This document shows positions 50,381-60,345 of a DNA stretch of 64,000 nucleotides, in pieces. Numbering within the stretch: the stretch's first letter is position 1; each line of letters starts with the position of its first letter. The translations under genes were made by a program, and so were the position numbers. The notes beneath the pieces are model-generated. The model searched no databases. It was not told where the DNA came from and saw only the letters and a list, made by a program, of their open reading frames with translations. Source of the DNA: Sporohalobacter salinus (GTDB lineage: Bacteria > Bacillota > Halanaerobiia > Halobacteroidales > Acetohalobiaceae); the NCBI RefSeq assembly GCF_016908635.1, contig NZ_JAFBEG010000010.1, forward strand, positions 1 through 64,000, written 5' to 3'.

Positions 50381-50486
50381 TTTTTAACCCAAAATTTGAT
50401 TTAAAATTAAGTTGAAGAAATCTCCGGGCCAACTATATGTTAATCAACTTTATTGTAACTTTGTCAGCTATTTATTACTGGGGTGA

Positions 50487-50780
50487 TTAATCTCGAAGGT
50501 CTCTTAAAATAGCTAGTCTTAATTTCTTTTCAGTAAATAATTGTTTTAATTTATCATTTTCAAAACTTACTTTTTCTAATTGTTCAAAAATTTCTTTAAG
50601 CTTTTTCTTTTTGTCTTTAGGTGAAGATTCGACCGATTCAGTTTCACGAGCTTTTTTAATCCACGAATAAACAGTACTTTTAGAAATCTCATGACGTCTG
50701 GCTACTAAAGCAGTATTGCCAACTTGTCTACATCTTTTAACAATTTATTCTTTGAATTCATCAGAATATTGATTTTTAGT
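50487..50780 (-). pseudogene. IS3-family OrfA relic with an in-frame stop
   Basis: On the minus strand the frame reads KNQYSDEFKE, TAA (50745-50747), then IVKRCRQVGNTALVARRHEI, SKSTVYSWIKKARE and a coiled-coil part LEKVSFENDKLKQLF. This is the OrfA HTH_Tnp_1 protein of IS3 elements. The start codon is also spoiled (AAAAGACT where AAAATGACT is expected after GGAGG). No OrfB is present. Confidence 0.82.
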
Positions 50781-50865
50781 CTTTTAGACCTCCGAATTGT
50801 AAAATAGAAGGTGAAAATTATGTTATATTAAAAATAGAGATCAACTTTCTATTTTTGGTTATAGA

Positions 50866-51625
50866 GCTATGAAATTATCAACAAAGATGATAGGATTTGT
50901 TACTATCTCCGCGATAAACTAATACAAAGTTATCTACAGATTTAAAAAAGGAAAATATTCAAATTTAATAAAATATTATTTTTACAATTTCTACGGTAAT
51001 GTTAATTCTATTATCTGGAGAAAGGTATGCTCTTTTTCCTATGGTATCTTTATTTCTCTTTTGGTAATTTCTATATATTTTAGAAAAAGAGTAATCTATT
51101 CATATATAACTTCGATTATAATTAAATTCAATTGTTTTTTAAAATTTATCTTTTCAACCATGATAGTATCGATCTATTTTTTCTAATATTTTTCTTTTTA
51201 GTACTGGAGTTATAGCTGTATTTTCCTCTAATATTGTTAGGAAATCAATGAAGAAAAGCAAAATATTGAAACTACAATAAATAGTATTGAAGAAATTAAT
51301 CAAGTAGTTAAGGAGTTAGATAATAGAAGAAATAAATGAACTAGTTGAATTAATCACTAATATAACTGAATAAACTAATTTGTTAGCGCTAAATGCTTCT
51401 GTAGAAGCAGCTAGGGCAGGTGAGTACAGGGCAGTAGTAGTAAATGAAATTAAAGAATTGGCAGAAGAAACTAGTCATGCGACGGAAAAAGTTGCTGAAT
51501 TAGTTAGAAGAACATAGTACCAAGAATACTATTGATGATTTAGCCTAACAAAGTGATGGAATAGATGATGCTGCAAAAGATATAAGTAATATATTTATAG
51601 AAATTAAAAAACTTATTAGAAAAAT
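50866..51625 (+). pseudogene. Decayed methyl-accepting chemotaxis protein gene
   Basis: The start survives: MKLSTKMIGFVTISAIN then TAA. Unreadable sequence follows, with traces of a membrane segment, and at 51340-51530 the signalling-domain core is plain: [38 protein letters not shown] and LVRR, with several stops and frameshifts. The gene is dead. No other chemotaxis gene is near. Confidence 0.82.
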
Positions 51626-51720
51626 CTGAGTGGTAATTCTGGTCTTAAACTTGGTAGTAGAGAGATAGCAGAAGAAGTAAATTTAAAATTGCAATATAAA
51701 AGTCAAATGGAGGGATTAAT

Positions 51721-52542
51721 ATGTGTAAAAAAGTAGTTTTGGTAACTGGGGCAAGTTCAGGAATTGGTAAGGCGACTGCTAAAAAATTAATTGAAGAAGG
51801 ATATACTGTTTATGGTGCAGCAAGGCGTTTAGAAAAGATGGAGAATTTGAAGAAAATGGGAGAAGGATCAATAAAAATGGACATTACAAAAGAGGAAGAT
51901 ATTAAAAATTGTGTTGATAAGATTATCAAAGAGCAAGGAAAAATTGATGTACTTTTTAATAATGCAGGATTTGGTTTATATGGTGCTGTTGAAGATGTGA
52001 GTCTTGAGGATGCTAGATATCAGTTTGAAGTAAATTTGTTTGGACTGGCTAGAATTACACAACTGGTGTTGCCGCATATGAGAAAGCAAAAATCAGGTAC
52101 AATTATAAATACATCATCAATAGGTGGTAGAATTTATACTCCATTTGGGGCCTGGTATCATGCAACCAAACATGCCTTAGAAGGTTGGTCAGATGTTTTG
52201 AGATTGGAAGTCGAGCAATTTGGAATTGATGTTGTAATTATTGAACCCGGAATTATAGAAACAGAATTTGCTGATGCTGTTAGTAGTTCGATGATGAAAA
52301 ATTCAGGTGATGGTCTTTATAAAGATATGGCAAAAGTAGTGGCAAAATCTATGGAAGATTCTTATAAAGAAGGGAATGGTTCCTGCCCAACAGTAATTGC
52401 TAAAACAGTTTCTAAAGCCATAAAAGCTAGAAAACCTAAAACAAGATATGTAGCCGGGAAAATGGCAAAGCCATTAATGTTTATGAGAAAGTGGTTACCT
52501 GATAAAATCTTCGATAAAGTTATTATGAGTCAAATGAAATAA
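51721..52542 (+). CDS. SDR-family oxidoreductase
   Basis: A 273-residue classical short-chain dehydrogenase. Cofactor motif TGASSGIGKATA (residues 8-19), NNAGFGLYGAVEDVSLEDA (near 80), catalytic serine in NTSSIGGR and Y146/K150 in YHATKHALEGWSDVLRLEV. An arginine in YGAARRLEKM after strand 2 suggests NADPH. IEPGIIETEF follows as usual. It acts on an unknown alcohol or ketone; members with this C-terminus are often annotated as 17-beta-HSD-like. ATG after TGGAGGG. Single gene between the dead chemotaxis gene and the right repeat. Confidence 0.9.
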   Translation: MCKKVVLVTGASSGIGKATAKKLIEEGYTVYGAARRLEKMENLKKMGEGSIKMDITKEEDIKNCVDKIIKEQGKIDVLFNNAGFGLYGAVEDVSLEDARYQFEVNLFGLARITQLVLPHMRKQKSGTIINTSSIGGRIYTPFGAWYHATKHALEGWSDVLRLEVEQFGIDVVIIEPGIIETEFADAVSSSMMKNSGDGLYKDMAKVVAKSMEDSYKEGNGSCPTVIAKTVSKAIKARKPKTRYVAGKMAKPLMFMRKWLPDKIFDKVIMSQMK

Positions 52543-52566
52543 CTTAATATAGAAAAACATCTAATA

Positions 52567-52591
52567 TCTATTCTTGGTTATGGAGCTATGA
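52567..52591 (+). repeat. Short repeat of the chemotaxis-gene leader
   Basis: This stretch matches 50848-50872 (just before and into the dead chemotaxis gene) with two changes in 25; both end GAGCTATGA. It suggests a second, otherwise lost copy of that leader. Confidence 0.5.
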
Positions 52592-52775
52592 GTCTACTGA
52601 CAACAATTGACCGTTGTGTCAATTGTCACCAATTACAAAAGCTTCAGATTAGCTGATTTGTCTTATAAAAAGAGAACTAGAGTGGTTGAAACATTAATAC
52701 TAATTCTTTAAAATTATAATGCCATTTAGTAAAATTCGTCATATATATCAATAATAAAATTTAAATTTTCCTCAG

Positions 52776-53505
52776 AAACGGTTGTTTTGGAAATTAATAG
52801 TATAGAAATGTTATGTCTTTCTAAAAATATAATATATCAAATAAAAAAAGACTAGGGTGGATCCAACCCCCTAGTCTTTTCCAGAACTATCTATATTTAT
52901 TAATGGCAGAGATTAAAGTGATCCCTGCCTTACTCGAAAGATATAGAAAATAGACAGTACTGGAATTCTATAATTATTTTCTGTAAAATTCAAATAATAT
53001 ATTTATGTAGTATTTGTTAATTATCATAACTAACTGTCAATATTGTTTATTATTACAAATTTAATATCATAACATTTTAGAGAAACAAATATGCTTAATA
53101 AATCAAATAGATTATGGCAAAGGTGATTACTATGAAAAAGATAATTATAATTTTAATTGATTACATATCTTATTTGGCCCAATTATTTGCAATATTTATA
53201 ATTGCAAATGGAATAATAGTAGTCTTCTGGATTAACCTAAAAGATATTTTTGGTAGAGAAGATGATGTTAATGTTATGAAAAAGAGTAGAGCAAAATTAG
53301 GACGTTCATTTTCTGTAGGACTGGGTATATTAATTGGTTCAAGTATTTTAAGAAGTGTAGTAGCTCCTACTTGGAATGATATAGGTCAACTAGCAGCAAT
53401 AATAGGCATTAGAACTGTTTTAAACTATTTTTTAACTAGAGATATGGGGACTACATAGATCGAGTTAAAAAGAAATTAAGGAAATCTGCAATTTGATTTT
53501 AATTA
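52776..53505 (+). repeat. Right copy of the long direct repeat
   Basis: The longer, intact copy. It matches 35054-35590 over about 540 bases, then has about 150 bases with the DUF1622 3' half that the left copy lacks, then matches again near 53480-53500. The twin hairpins are at about 52847-52930. It ends just before miaB. Confidence 0.88.
53132..53458 (+). CDS. DUF1622 family membrane protein
   Basis: About 108 residues with three membrane helices: IIIILIDYISYLAQLFAIFI, a middle GLGILIGSSILRSVV and a C-terminal AAIIGIRTVLNYFL. The LGRSFSVGLGILIGSSILRSVVAPTWNDIG segment, cited in parts as LGRSFSVGLGILIG and VVAPTWNDIG, is the DUF1622 hallmark. Function unknown. ATG 53132 follows AAAGGTGAT; the ATG at 53114 is less likely. 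The intact twin of the broken gene at 35408. Confidence 0.85.
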   Translation: MKKIIIILIDYISYLAQLFAIFIIANGIIVVFWINLKDIFGREDDVNVMKKSRAKLGRSFSVGLGILIGSSILRSVVAPTWNDIGQLAAIIGIRTVLNYFLTRDMGTT

Positions 53506-53630
53506 TACTATTATGTATAATAATATAGAAAAAGTTTATGTTTGCAATGAAGTTGAATTTTTATGAATAAATTCCAATTATATTGTATAATATTTCTTTT
53601 ATTTGAATAGAATAAGGAGTGAAGTTGAAA

Positions 53631-54983
53631 ATGAATAAAGAAGAGAAAAAAGGTAAAAATATTGAAGGTTTCTTTTATATTGATACTTATGGTTGTCAAA
53701 TGAATGAACATGATTCGGAAAAATTAGCTGGAGTATTAAAAGAAAAAGGCTATAAATCAATAAACAATATAGAAAAAGCAGATGTGATAATTCTTAATAC
53801 TTGCTGTATTAGAGAAAATGCTGAGGTTAAAGTTCATGGTAAGATAGGATATTTAAAACAGTATAAAAGAGAAAATCCTGAGTTGATTATTGGTGTTTGT
53901 GGTTGTATGATGCAACAAGAAGGAATGGCAAAAAAAATTAAAGATATGCATCCTCATGTAGATATAGTATTCGGCACTCATAATATCCATGAATTTTCTA
54001 GCCTTTTAGAATCAGCAAAGGAAGAATCAGAAACCCTTATTGATATTTGGGGAGAAAAAGAAGGTTTAATACCAAATCTTCCAACAAAGCGAGAAACTGA
54101 TCATAAAGCTTGGGTGACAATCATTTACGGTTGTAATAATTTCTGTACCTATTGTATTGTACCCTATGTTCGAGGACGCGAAAAAAGCCGATCGGTGATG
54201 GATATAGTAAATGAAATTAAAGAATTAGCTAGTGATGGAGTAAAAGAAATTACATTACTCGGACAGAATGTTAATTCTTATGGGCGTGACTTGGATAAAG
54301 AAATAGATTTTGCTAATTTATTAGAGCGATTAGATCAAATAAAAGGTATTGAAAGAATTCGTTATATGACTTCACATCCTCGAGACTTTACTACTAAATT
54401 AGTTAAAACAATCGCTGATAGCGATAAAGTATGTGAACATTTCCATCTACCGGTACAATCAGGTAGTAGTCGTATTTTAAAAAAGATGAATCGTGGCTAT
54501 ACACAGAAAGAGTATCTCACATTAGTAGAAGAAATTCGCAAATATATTCCTCAAGCAGCGATTACTACAGATTTTATTGTTGGTTTCCCTGGAGAAACAG
54601 AAGAAGATTTTGTTGAAACAATAAAAATAGTTAAAGAAGTAGAATTTGACATGGCTTATACTTTTAAATATTCACAGCGTAGTGGAACGCCCGCAGCAAA
54701 AATGGAAGAGCAGATTGATGAAGAAATCAAACAGAATCGTCTTCAGAAGTTAATGGATATTCAAAGTAATATCAGTGCTCAAAAGAATAAAAAACTGATT
54801 GGAAAGACAGTAGAAGTTCTTGGAGATGGAGAAAGCAAAAATAATGCCGATCGTCAAACCGGTAGAACCAGAACTAATAAAATAGTTGTATTTAATTCTG
54901 ATAAAGATTTGACAGGCAAGCTAATAAATGTTAAGATAAATAAGGCGTCTAGCTGGACGTTAAATGGAGATTTAGTGAGATAA
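53631..54983 (+). CDS. miaB: tRNA 2-methylthio-N6-isopentenyladenosine synthase
   Basis: A radical-SAM methylthiotransferase of about 450 residues that adds the methylthio group to i6A37 of tRNAs reading UNN codons. N-terminal UPF0004 domain with its three cluster cysteines in TYGCQMNEHDSE, NTCCIRENAE and GVCGCMMQQEG; radical-SAM motif CNNFCTYCIVPYVRG (near 168-180); C-terminal TRAM domain from about 375. It works on the product of MiaA, encoded 6 kb downstream. AAGGAG at 53614-53619 could serve ATG 53631 or TTG 53625. Confidence 0.96.
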   Translation: MNKEEKKGKNIEGFFYIDTYGCQMNEHDSEKLAGVLKEKGYKSINNIEKADVIILNTCCIRENAEVKVHGKIGYLKQYKRENPELIIGVCGCMMQQEGMAKKIKDMHPHVDIVFGTHNIHEFSSLLESAKEESETLIDIWGEKEGLIPNLPTKRETDHKAWVTIIYGCNNFCTYCIVPYVRGREKSRSVMDIVNEIKELASDGVKEITLLGQNVNSYGRDLDKEIDFANLLERLDQIKGIERIRYMTSHPRDFTTKLVKTIADSDKVCEHFHLPVQSGSSRILKKMNRGYTQKEYLTLVEEIRKYIPQAAITTDFIVGFPGETEEDFVETIKIVKEVEFDMAYTFKYSQRSGTPAAKMEEQIDEEIKQNRLQKLMDIQSNISAQKNKKLIGKTVEVLGDGESKNNADRQTGRTRTNKIVVFNSDKDLTGKLINVKINKASSWTLNGDLVR

Positions 54984-55060
54984 TTTAAGAAAATAGGAGG
55001 ATATTGGTCTTTTTTCTTGAAAGATTAATATTGTAAACACACCCGGAGGTGGATTAATTT

Positions 55061-55432
55061 ATGTCAATTATGGATAAAGCAGAAGAATTAGGAGACGAAA
55101 TTTTAGAATCATCTGAGTACAATGAACTAAAAGCTGCTGAAGAAGCTGTAGAAAGTGATGAAACAGCAAAAAGCTTATTAGATGAATTTCAAGCTGCACA
55201 AAAAAGACTACAAATGGCACAAGCTAATGGTCAAGAAGTTACTCAAGAACAACAACAAGAAATTCAATCTATTCAAGCTAAGATGCAAGAAAACGAAAAG
55301 ATTAAAGAATTTATGGAAGCTCAGCAGAATTTTAATAAGATAATGCAGACAGTAAACCAAGTAATCACTTCAGCATTACAGGGTGAAGAAGAAGCAGCTG
55401 CTGATCAATGCGGCGGATGCTCTGGCTGCTAA
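55061..55432 (+). CDS. ricA: YlbF/YmcA-family protein, RicA-like
   Basis: A 123-residue, almost all-helical Com_YlbF protein. It has the helical bundle (MDKAEELGDEILESSEYNEL, DEFQAAQKRLQMAQ) and a C-terminal cysteine tag CGGCSGC. In Bacillus, RicA (YmcA), RicF and RicT form a complex with two iron-sulfur clusters that helps RNase Y mature mRNAs; ymcA lies right after miaB there, as here. The extra cysteines at the end may bind a cluster. RicA is chosen over RicF on this synteny. CCGGAGGTG before the ATG. Confidence 0.82.
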   Translation: MSIMDKAEELGDEILESSEYNELKAAEEAVESDETAKSLLDEFQAAQKRLQMAQANGQEVTQEQQQEIQSIQAKMQENEKIKEFMEAQQNFNKIMQTVNQVITSALQGEEEAAADQCGGCSGC

Positions 55433-55455
55433 CTCAATAAAAATTTTGCTTACAA

Positions 55456-55488
55456 AGCCTCAGGTTTATAGCCTGTGGCTTTTTTAAT
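55456..55488 (+). terminator. Rho-independent terminator
   Basis: AAAGCCTCAGG / CCTGTGGCTTT (one G-T pair) with a loop TTTATAG and T6. Confidence 0.88.
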
Positions 55489-55594
55489 AATTATACTACT
55501 TTATTTTTAGAATTCAACATGATATAATATTATGTTAAGAATATTAGTTACTCAGAATTTACATAGATTGATTTTGGTTAAGGAGGTAGCAAAA

Positions 55595-58300
55595 ATGGCT
55601 AAAAAATTAACTCCGATGATGCAACAATATTTTTCTATTAAGGATGAATATGATGATGCAATTTTATTATTTAGATTAGGTGACTTTTATGAGATGTTTG
55701 CTGATGATGCTGAATTAGCAGCTAGAGAATTAGAATTAACTTTAACTTCTCGAAATAAAGGTAAAGGTAAAAAAACTCCAATGGCAGGTATTCCTTATCA
55801 CTCAGCTGAATCATATATTGCTACATTAATAGATAAAGGCTATCGGGTTGCTATTTGTGAACAAGTAGAAGATCCTAGTGAAACTAGTGGTTTAGTTAAA
55901 CGAGAAGTAGTTAGAGTAATTACTCCAGGAACGGTAATTGATAATGAACTATTGGACGATAAGAATAATAATTATCTTTCAGCAGTTGTAACTAATAAAA
56001 ACGGCTTTGGAATTGCAACAGTAGATATTTCTACTGGAGACTTTTCTACAACAGAGTTGACTGGAAAGGAAGCCCAATCCAACCTAATTGATGAATTAGC
56101 TCGAATAAATCCAGCCGAATGTTTAATTGATACTGATTTATATCAAAAAACAGAGATAATTACTTATATTAATCAGCAGTTAGATCCTATTATTAATGAA
56201 ATAAATGAACGATTTAACTATAATCAAGCCTATGATTTATTGACAGATCATTTCCAGGTTAATTCTTTAGAGGGGTTTGGTTGTAAAGGCTTAAAAATTG
56301 CTATAACTGCTGCTGGTGCTGCATTGGATTTTTTAATTGAAACTCAAAAAAGAACTTTAAGTCATTTAAATCAGTTAACCACATATTCAACAAAAGATTA
56401 TATGACACTGGATGCCAATACAAGACGAAATTTAGAACTTACAAAGACAATTCGAGACCAATCATACAAAGGAAGCTTACTTTGGGTATTAGATCAGACA
56501 GTTACAGCTATGGGAGGACGTAAATTACAGAAGTGGCTAGAACAGCCATTATTAGATGTAGAAAATATTAATAATCGATTGAATGCAGTTGGAGAGCTTA
56601 AAGATAATATCTTTCTTAAAGAAGAGCTCAAGGATAATTTAGCTGAGGTTTATGATCTTGAACGATTAATGAGTAAGATTACTTATGGTTCAGCTAATGC
56701 TAGAGACTTAGTTGCTCTTAGAACTTCAGTGTCTAATTTACCAGAAATTAAAGAATTATTGACTCAATTTGAATCATCAAAATTAAAAACAGCTGCTGAA
56801 AAATTAGATACTTTAGAAGATGTTCACACATTGATTGAGAATTCAATTAAAGAAGAACCTCCTGCTACAGTAACTGAAGGAGATATCATAAAAACTGGTT
56901 ATGATGAGGAATTAGACGGATTTAGACAAGCTATGAATGAAGGGAAGGACTGGATTGCTAGTTTAGAAAAAGAGGAAAAAGAACGAACTGGAATTAAATC
57001 GCTAAAGGTTGGTTTCAATAAGGTCCACGGCTATTATATAGAAGTAACCAAAGCTAATTTAGATTTAGTTCCTGATGACTATGAACGAAAACAGACACTT
57101 TCTAATAGTGAAAGATATATTACTCCTGAACTTAAAGAGAAAGAATCTAAAATCTTAGGAGCTGAAGAGAAGAGTGTTGAGTTAGAATATCAATTATTTA
57201 CTGAAATTAGAGAAAAGATAGCCCAACAGACAGAAAGAATTCAGAAAGTAGCCGATATTGTAGCTCAGTTGGACGTATTGGCCTCATTGGCAGAAGTGGC
57301 CATTAATAACGATTACTGTCGACCTAAGGTAGATGCAAGTGATGTAATTGATATTAAAGATGGTCGTCATCCAGTAGTTGAAGAGATGTTAGAAGAAGAA
57401 AGTTTTGTTCCTAATGATAGTTATATTGATTGTGAACAAGATCGGTTTTTAATCATCACTGGTCCTAATATGTCTGGAAAATCTACTTATATGCGTCAAG
57501 TGGCATTAATGGTTTTAATGGCTCAAATTGGTAGTTTTATTCCTGCAGATAATGCGAGAGTTGGCATTGTAGATAGAATTTTTACGCGAGTAGGAGCTTC
57601 TGATGATTTAACTACTGGTCAGAGTACTTTCATGGTTGAAATGAATGAAGTTGCTAATATTCTCAATAATGCTACTCAAAATAGCTTAGTTATTCTAGAC
57701 GAGGTCGGTCGTGGTACCAGTACCTATGACGGATTAAGTATTGCTTGGGCGGTAACAGAATATATAAGTGATCAAAGCAATATTGGAGCTAAATCGCTTT
57801 TTGCGACTCATTATCATGAATTAACCGAATTGGAGTCTAAATTACCAGGAGTGAAGAATTATAATGTTGCTGTGAAAGAAGAAGGTAGTGATATTACCTT
57901 CCTGCGTAAGATTGTACCAGGCAGAGCCAATGATAGTTACGGAATTGAAGTAGCTAAACGCGCGGGGGTGCCTAAATCAGTAATTGATAGAGCTAATGAA
58001 GTTCTAGAAAGATTAGAAACTGAAATGGACAATTATGAACAAATAGATAGCAATTCAGCATCTGAAGTAGCAGCTGAAGCAAGTACTGAACTTAAATCAG
58101 AATCAGAAACTGAATTGAAAGCCGTTGATAATAAACAACAGCGTGGACAATTAGCCTTATTTGCTGCTCAAAATAGTGAGATTATAAAAGAACTTGATAA
58201 ATTAGATATCATGTCTATGACTCCTTTAGAAGCTATGCAAAAACTACATCAATTACAACAGGAAGCAAAAGAAGAGTTAAAGACTCAGGGATTAGCTTAA
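55595..58300 (+). CDS. mutS: DNA mismatch repair protein MutS
   Basis: About 901 residues. The mismatch-binding motif FRLGDFYEMF (with the wedge phenylalanine) is near residue 28; connector, lever and clamp domains follow; the ATPase carries Walker A GPNMSGKST (near 623), VILDEVGRGTSTYDG (Walker B/signature) and FATHYHELTELE. The last 80 residues before the C-terminal helix-turn-helix (MSMTPLEAMQKLHQLQ) are an acidic, serine-rich linker. ATG 55595 is preceded by AAGGAGG; the upstream ATG in frame at 55532 has none. First gene of mutS-mutL-miaA. Confidence 0.97.
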   Translation: MAKKLTPMMQQYFSIKDEYDDAILLFRLGDFYEMFADDAELAARELELTLTSRNKGKGKKTPMAGIPYHSAESYIATLIDKGYRVAICEQVEDPSETSGLVKREVVRVITPGTVIDNELLDDKNNNYLSAVVTNKNGFGIATVDISTGDFSTTELTGKEAQSNLIDELARINPAECLIDTDLYQKTEIITYINQQLDPIINEINERFNYNQAYDLLTDHFQVNSLEGFGCKGLKIAITAAGAALDFLIETQKRTLSHLNQLTTYSTKDYMTLDANTRRNLELTKTIRDQSYKGSLLWVLDQTVTAMGGRKLQKWLEQPLLDVENINNRLNAVGELKDNIFLKEELKDNLAEVYDLERLMSKITYGSANARDLVALRTSVSNLPEIKELLTQFESSKLKTAAEKLDTLEDVHTLIENSIKEEPPATVTEGDIIKTGYDEELDGFRQAMNEGKDWIASLEKEEKERTGIKSLKVGFNKVHGYYIEVTKANLDLVPDDYERKQTLSNSERYITPELKEKESKILGAEEKSVELEYQLFTEIREKIAQQTERIQKVADIVAQLDVLASLAEVAINNDYCRPKVDASDVIDIKDGRHPVVEEMLEEESFVPNDSYIDCEQDRFLIITGPNMSGKSTYMRQVALMVLMAQIGSFIPADNARVGIVDRIFTRVGASDDLTTGQSTFMVEMNEVANILNNATQNSLVILDEVGRGTSTYDGLSIAWAVTEYISDQSNIGAKSLFATHYHELTELESKLPGVKNYNVAVKEEGSDITFLRKIVPGRANDSYGIEVAKRAGVPKSVIDRANEVLERLETEMDNYEQIDSNSASEVAAEASTELKSESETELKAVDNKQQRGQLALFAAQNSEIIKELDKLDIMSMTPLEAMQKLHQLQQEAKEELKTQGLA

Positions 58301-58324
58301 GGGAAATTTGAGGAGTGACTAATT

Positions 58325-60331
58325 ATGCCGAAACAAATTAAAAAACTGCCACAGGAAGTTGTTAGTAAGATAGCAGCTGGAGAAGTGATTGAACGTCCTG
58401 CGTCTGTAGTTAAAGAATTGGTAGAAAACTCAATAGATGCTAAAAGTGATAAGATTGAAGTAAAAGTTAATAATGGAGGAAAAGATTTAATTCAGGTTGT
58501 TGATACAGGGCACGGGATGACTAGAGAGGATGCAGAATTAGCTCTAGAACGTCATGCTACTAGTAAAATAACCAAAGCAAATGACCTATTTTCAATTCGC
58601 AGTTTAGGCTTCAGAGGCGAAGCTTTACCTAGTATTGCTGCTGTTTCCCGTTTGACAATGAAAACAAGAACCGAAGACGAATTAGGAGGTACTTTAGTTA
58701 AAATAAACGGCGGCGAGATAAAAAAGATTAATAATGTTGGATGCCCTATTGGGACTAATATTATTGTTAAAGACCTATTTTATAATACTCCTGTCCGTTA
58801 CAAATATTTAAAGACAACTACTACTGAAATAAGTCGAATTAGTAATATTGTTAATCGATTAGCTTTAGCTTATCCGGAAATTACTTTTAAACTAACTCAT
58901 AATCAAAACAAATTATTAGAGACGCCTGGTAATGATAATTTATTAGATACTATTTTAAGTATTTATGGTAAAGAAGTTGCTAAAAATATGGTGGCTGTGG
59001 ATTATGAAGATAAGTATATGCAGATAAAAGGTTATGTTTCGAAACCCAATATTAGTCGTGCTTCAAGAAAGCATCAATCATTTTTTATTAACCGTCGTTA
59101 TATCAAAAGTAGGGTTTTAAGTGAAGCTATTTCTGAAGCCTATCATACCCTTTTAGCTAAAAAGCGTAATCCAATTGTTGTTTTAACGATAAAATTAAAT
59201 CCAGTTTTAGTAGATGTTAATGTTCATCCTACAAAGATGGAGGTTAATTTCAGTCGTGAAAAAGAAGTTGCTTCTGTAGTGCATAATGGAGTAAAGGAGG
59301 CATTAGATAATGCTGATTTAATTCCAAAGGTAGAATTGACTTCTAAGAAAAATAATAATGTTGCTTCTAAAAAGGATTCAAAAGATTCTAGATCTCAACA
59401 AAAATTGAAGTTAACTAAGAAAAGAAAATCTAACCAAAAAGAAACTAAGAAAAAAACTCAGGAAAAAACAAAAACTGATTCTCATAACAATTCTAAATTA
59501 AAAAAGAAAACTACTAATCATAACCAAAATAAAAATACGACATCAAAGCAAATCGATAATAAAGAAGAATTAATCCAAAATAGCAAGAAAAAATCAAATA
59601 AAAAATTTAAAGATAATACTGAAAAGAAAAACAAAAAATCTAATTATCAACAGAGGAAAAATCAAAATAACAAAAAAGAGAAAGAAATTAATCAATCTGT
59701 AGCAATAAAAGAAAGTCAATTGGATTATAATAATAATGATTCTACAAAATCTCTGTCTAGCTTTTTACCTTTGGGGCAGATTCATAATACCTATATTATT
59801 GCTCAAGGAGAAGATGGTTTTTATATCGTTGATCAGCATGCTGCTCATGAACGTATTCTCTATAATGAATTAATGGAGAAATTTAAACAAGCTGATATTC
59901 AATCTCAATCTTTATTAATGCCGGTTCGATTAGAATTAACCAATCCTGAAATAGAAATTTTAAAAGAAAATAAGGATAATTTAGAAAACTTAGGTTTTAA
60001 ATTTGAATCTTTTGGAGGGCAAACATATATAGTAAGGGCAGTGCCTAATTTATTACACAAACTGGATATTAAGGAATTATGCTTAGATATAATTGATAGT
60101 TTGTTGGAAAAGGGAAAGATACAAGAACCAACAGAAATAATTGAAGACTTGATAGTATTAATGTCTTGTCGTGGAGCAATTAAGAGTGGTAAAAGTTTAG
60201 TACCAGGAGAAATGGAAAGTCTATTACAACAATTAGAGGATAGTGGAGACCAGCACACCTGTCCACATGGTAGACCGACAATTATTCACTTTTCAAAAAA
60301 AGAATTAGATAAAAAGTTTCAACGTATTTAA
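58325..60331 (+). CDS. mutL: DNA mismatch repair protein MutL
   Basis: A 668-residue GHKL ATPase. N-terminal motifs EVIERPASVVKELVENSIDA (about 20-39), DTGHGM and GFRGEALPSIAAVS are intact. The C-terminal endonuclease has DQHAAHERILYNELM (metal site, near 503), SCRGAIKSG and CPHGRPT, so it is the nicking type found in organisms without MutH. The linker (about 335-470) is extremely rich in Lys and Asn with little hydrophobic residue, far more basic than usual. The gene starts 25 bases after mutS. Confidence 0.96.
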   Translation: MPKQIKKLPQEVVSKIAAGEVIERPASVVKELVENSIDAKSDKIEVKVNNGGKDLIQVVDTGHGMTREDAELALERHATSKITKANDLFSIRSLGFRGEALPSIAAVSRLTMKTRTEDELGGTLVKINGGEIKKINNVGCPIGTNIIVKDLFYNTPVRYKYLKTTTTEISRISNIVNRLALAYPEITFKLTHNQNKLLETPGNDNLLDTILSIYGKEVAKNMVAVDYEDKYMQIKGYVSKPNISRASRKHQSFFINRRYIKSRVLSEAISEAYHTLLAKKRNPIVVLTIKLNPVLVDVNVHPTKMEVNFSREKEVASVVHNGVKEALDNADLIPKVELTSKKNNNVASKKDSKDSRSQQKLKLTKKRKSNQKETKKKTQEKTKTDSHNNSKLKKKTTNHNQNKNTTSKQIDNKEELIQNSKKKSNKKFKDNTEKKNKKSNYQQRKNQNNKKEKEINQSVAIKESQLDYNNNDSTKSLSSFLPLGQIHNTYIIAQGEDGFYIVDQHAAHERILYNELMEKFKQADIQSQSLLMPVRLELTNPEIEILKENKDNLENLGFKFESFGGQTYIVRAVPNLLHKLDIKELCLDIIDSLLEKGKIQEPTEIIEDLIVLMSCRGAIKSGKSLVPGEMESLLQQLEDSGDQHTCPHGRPTIIHFSKKELDKKFQRI

Positions 60332-60345
60332 CAGGAGGGACTAAA

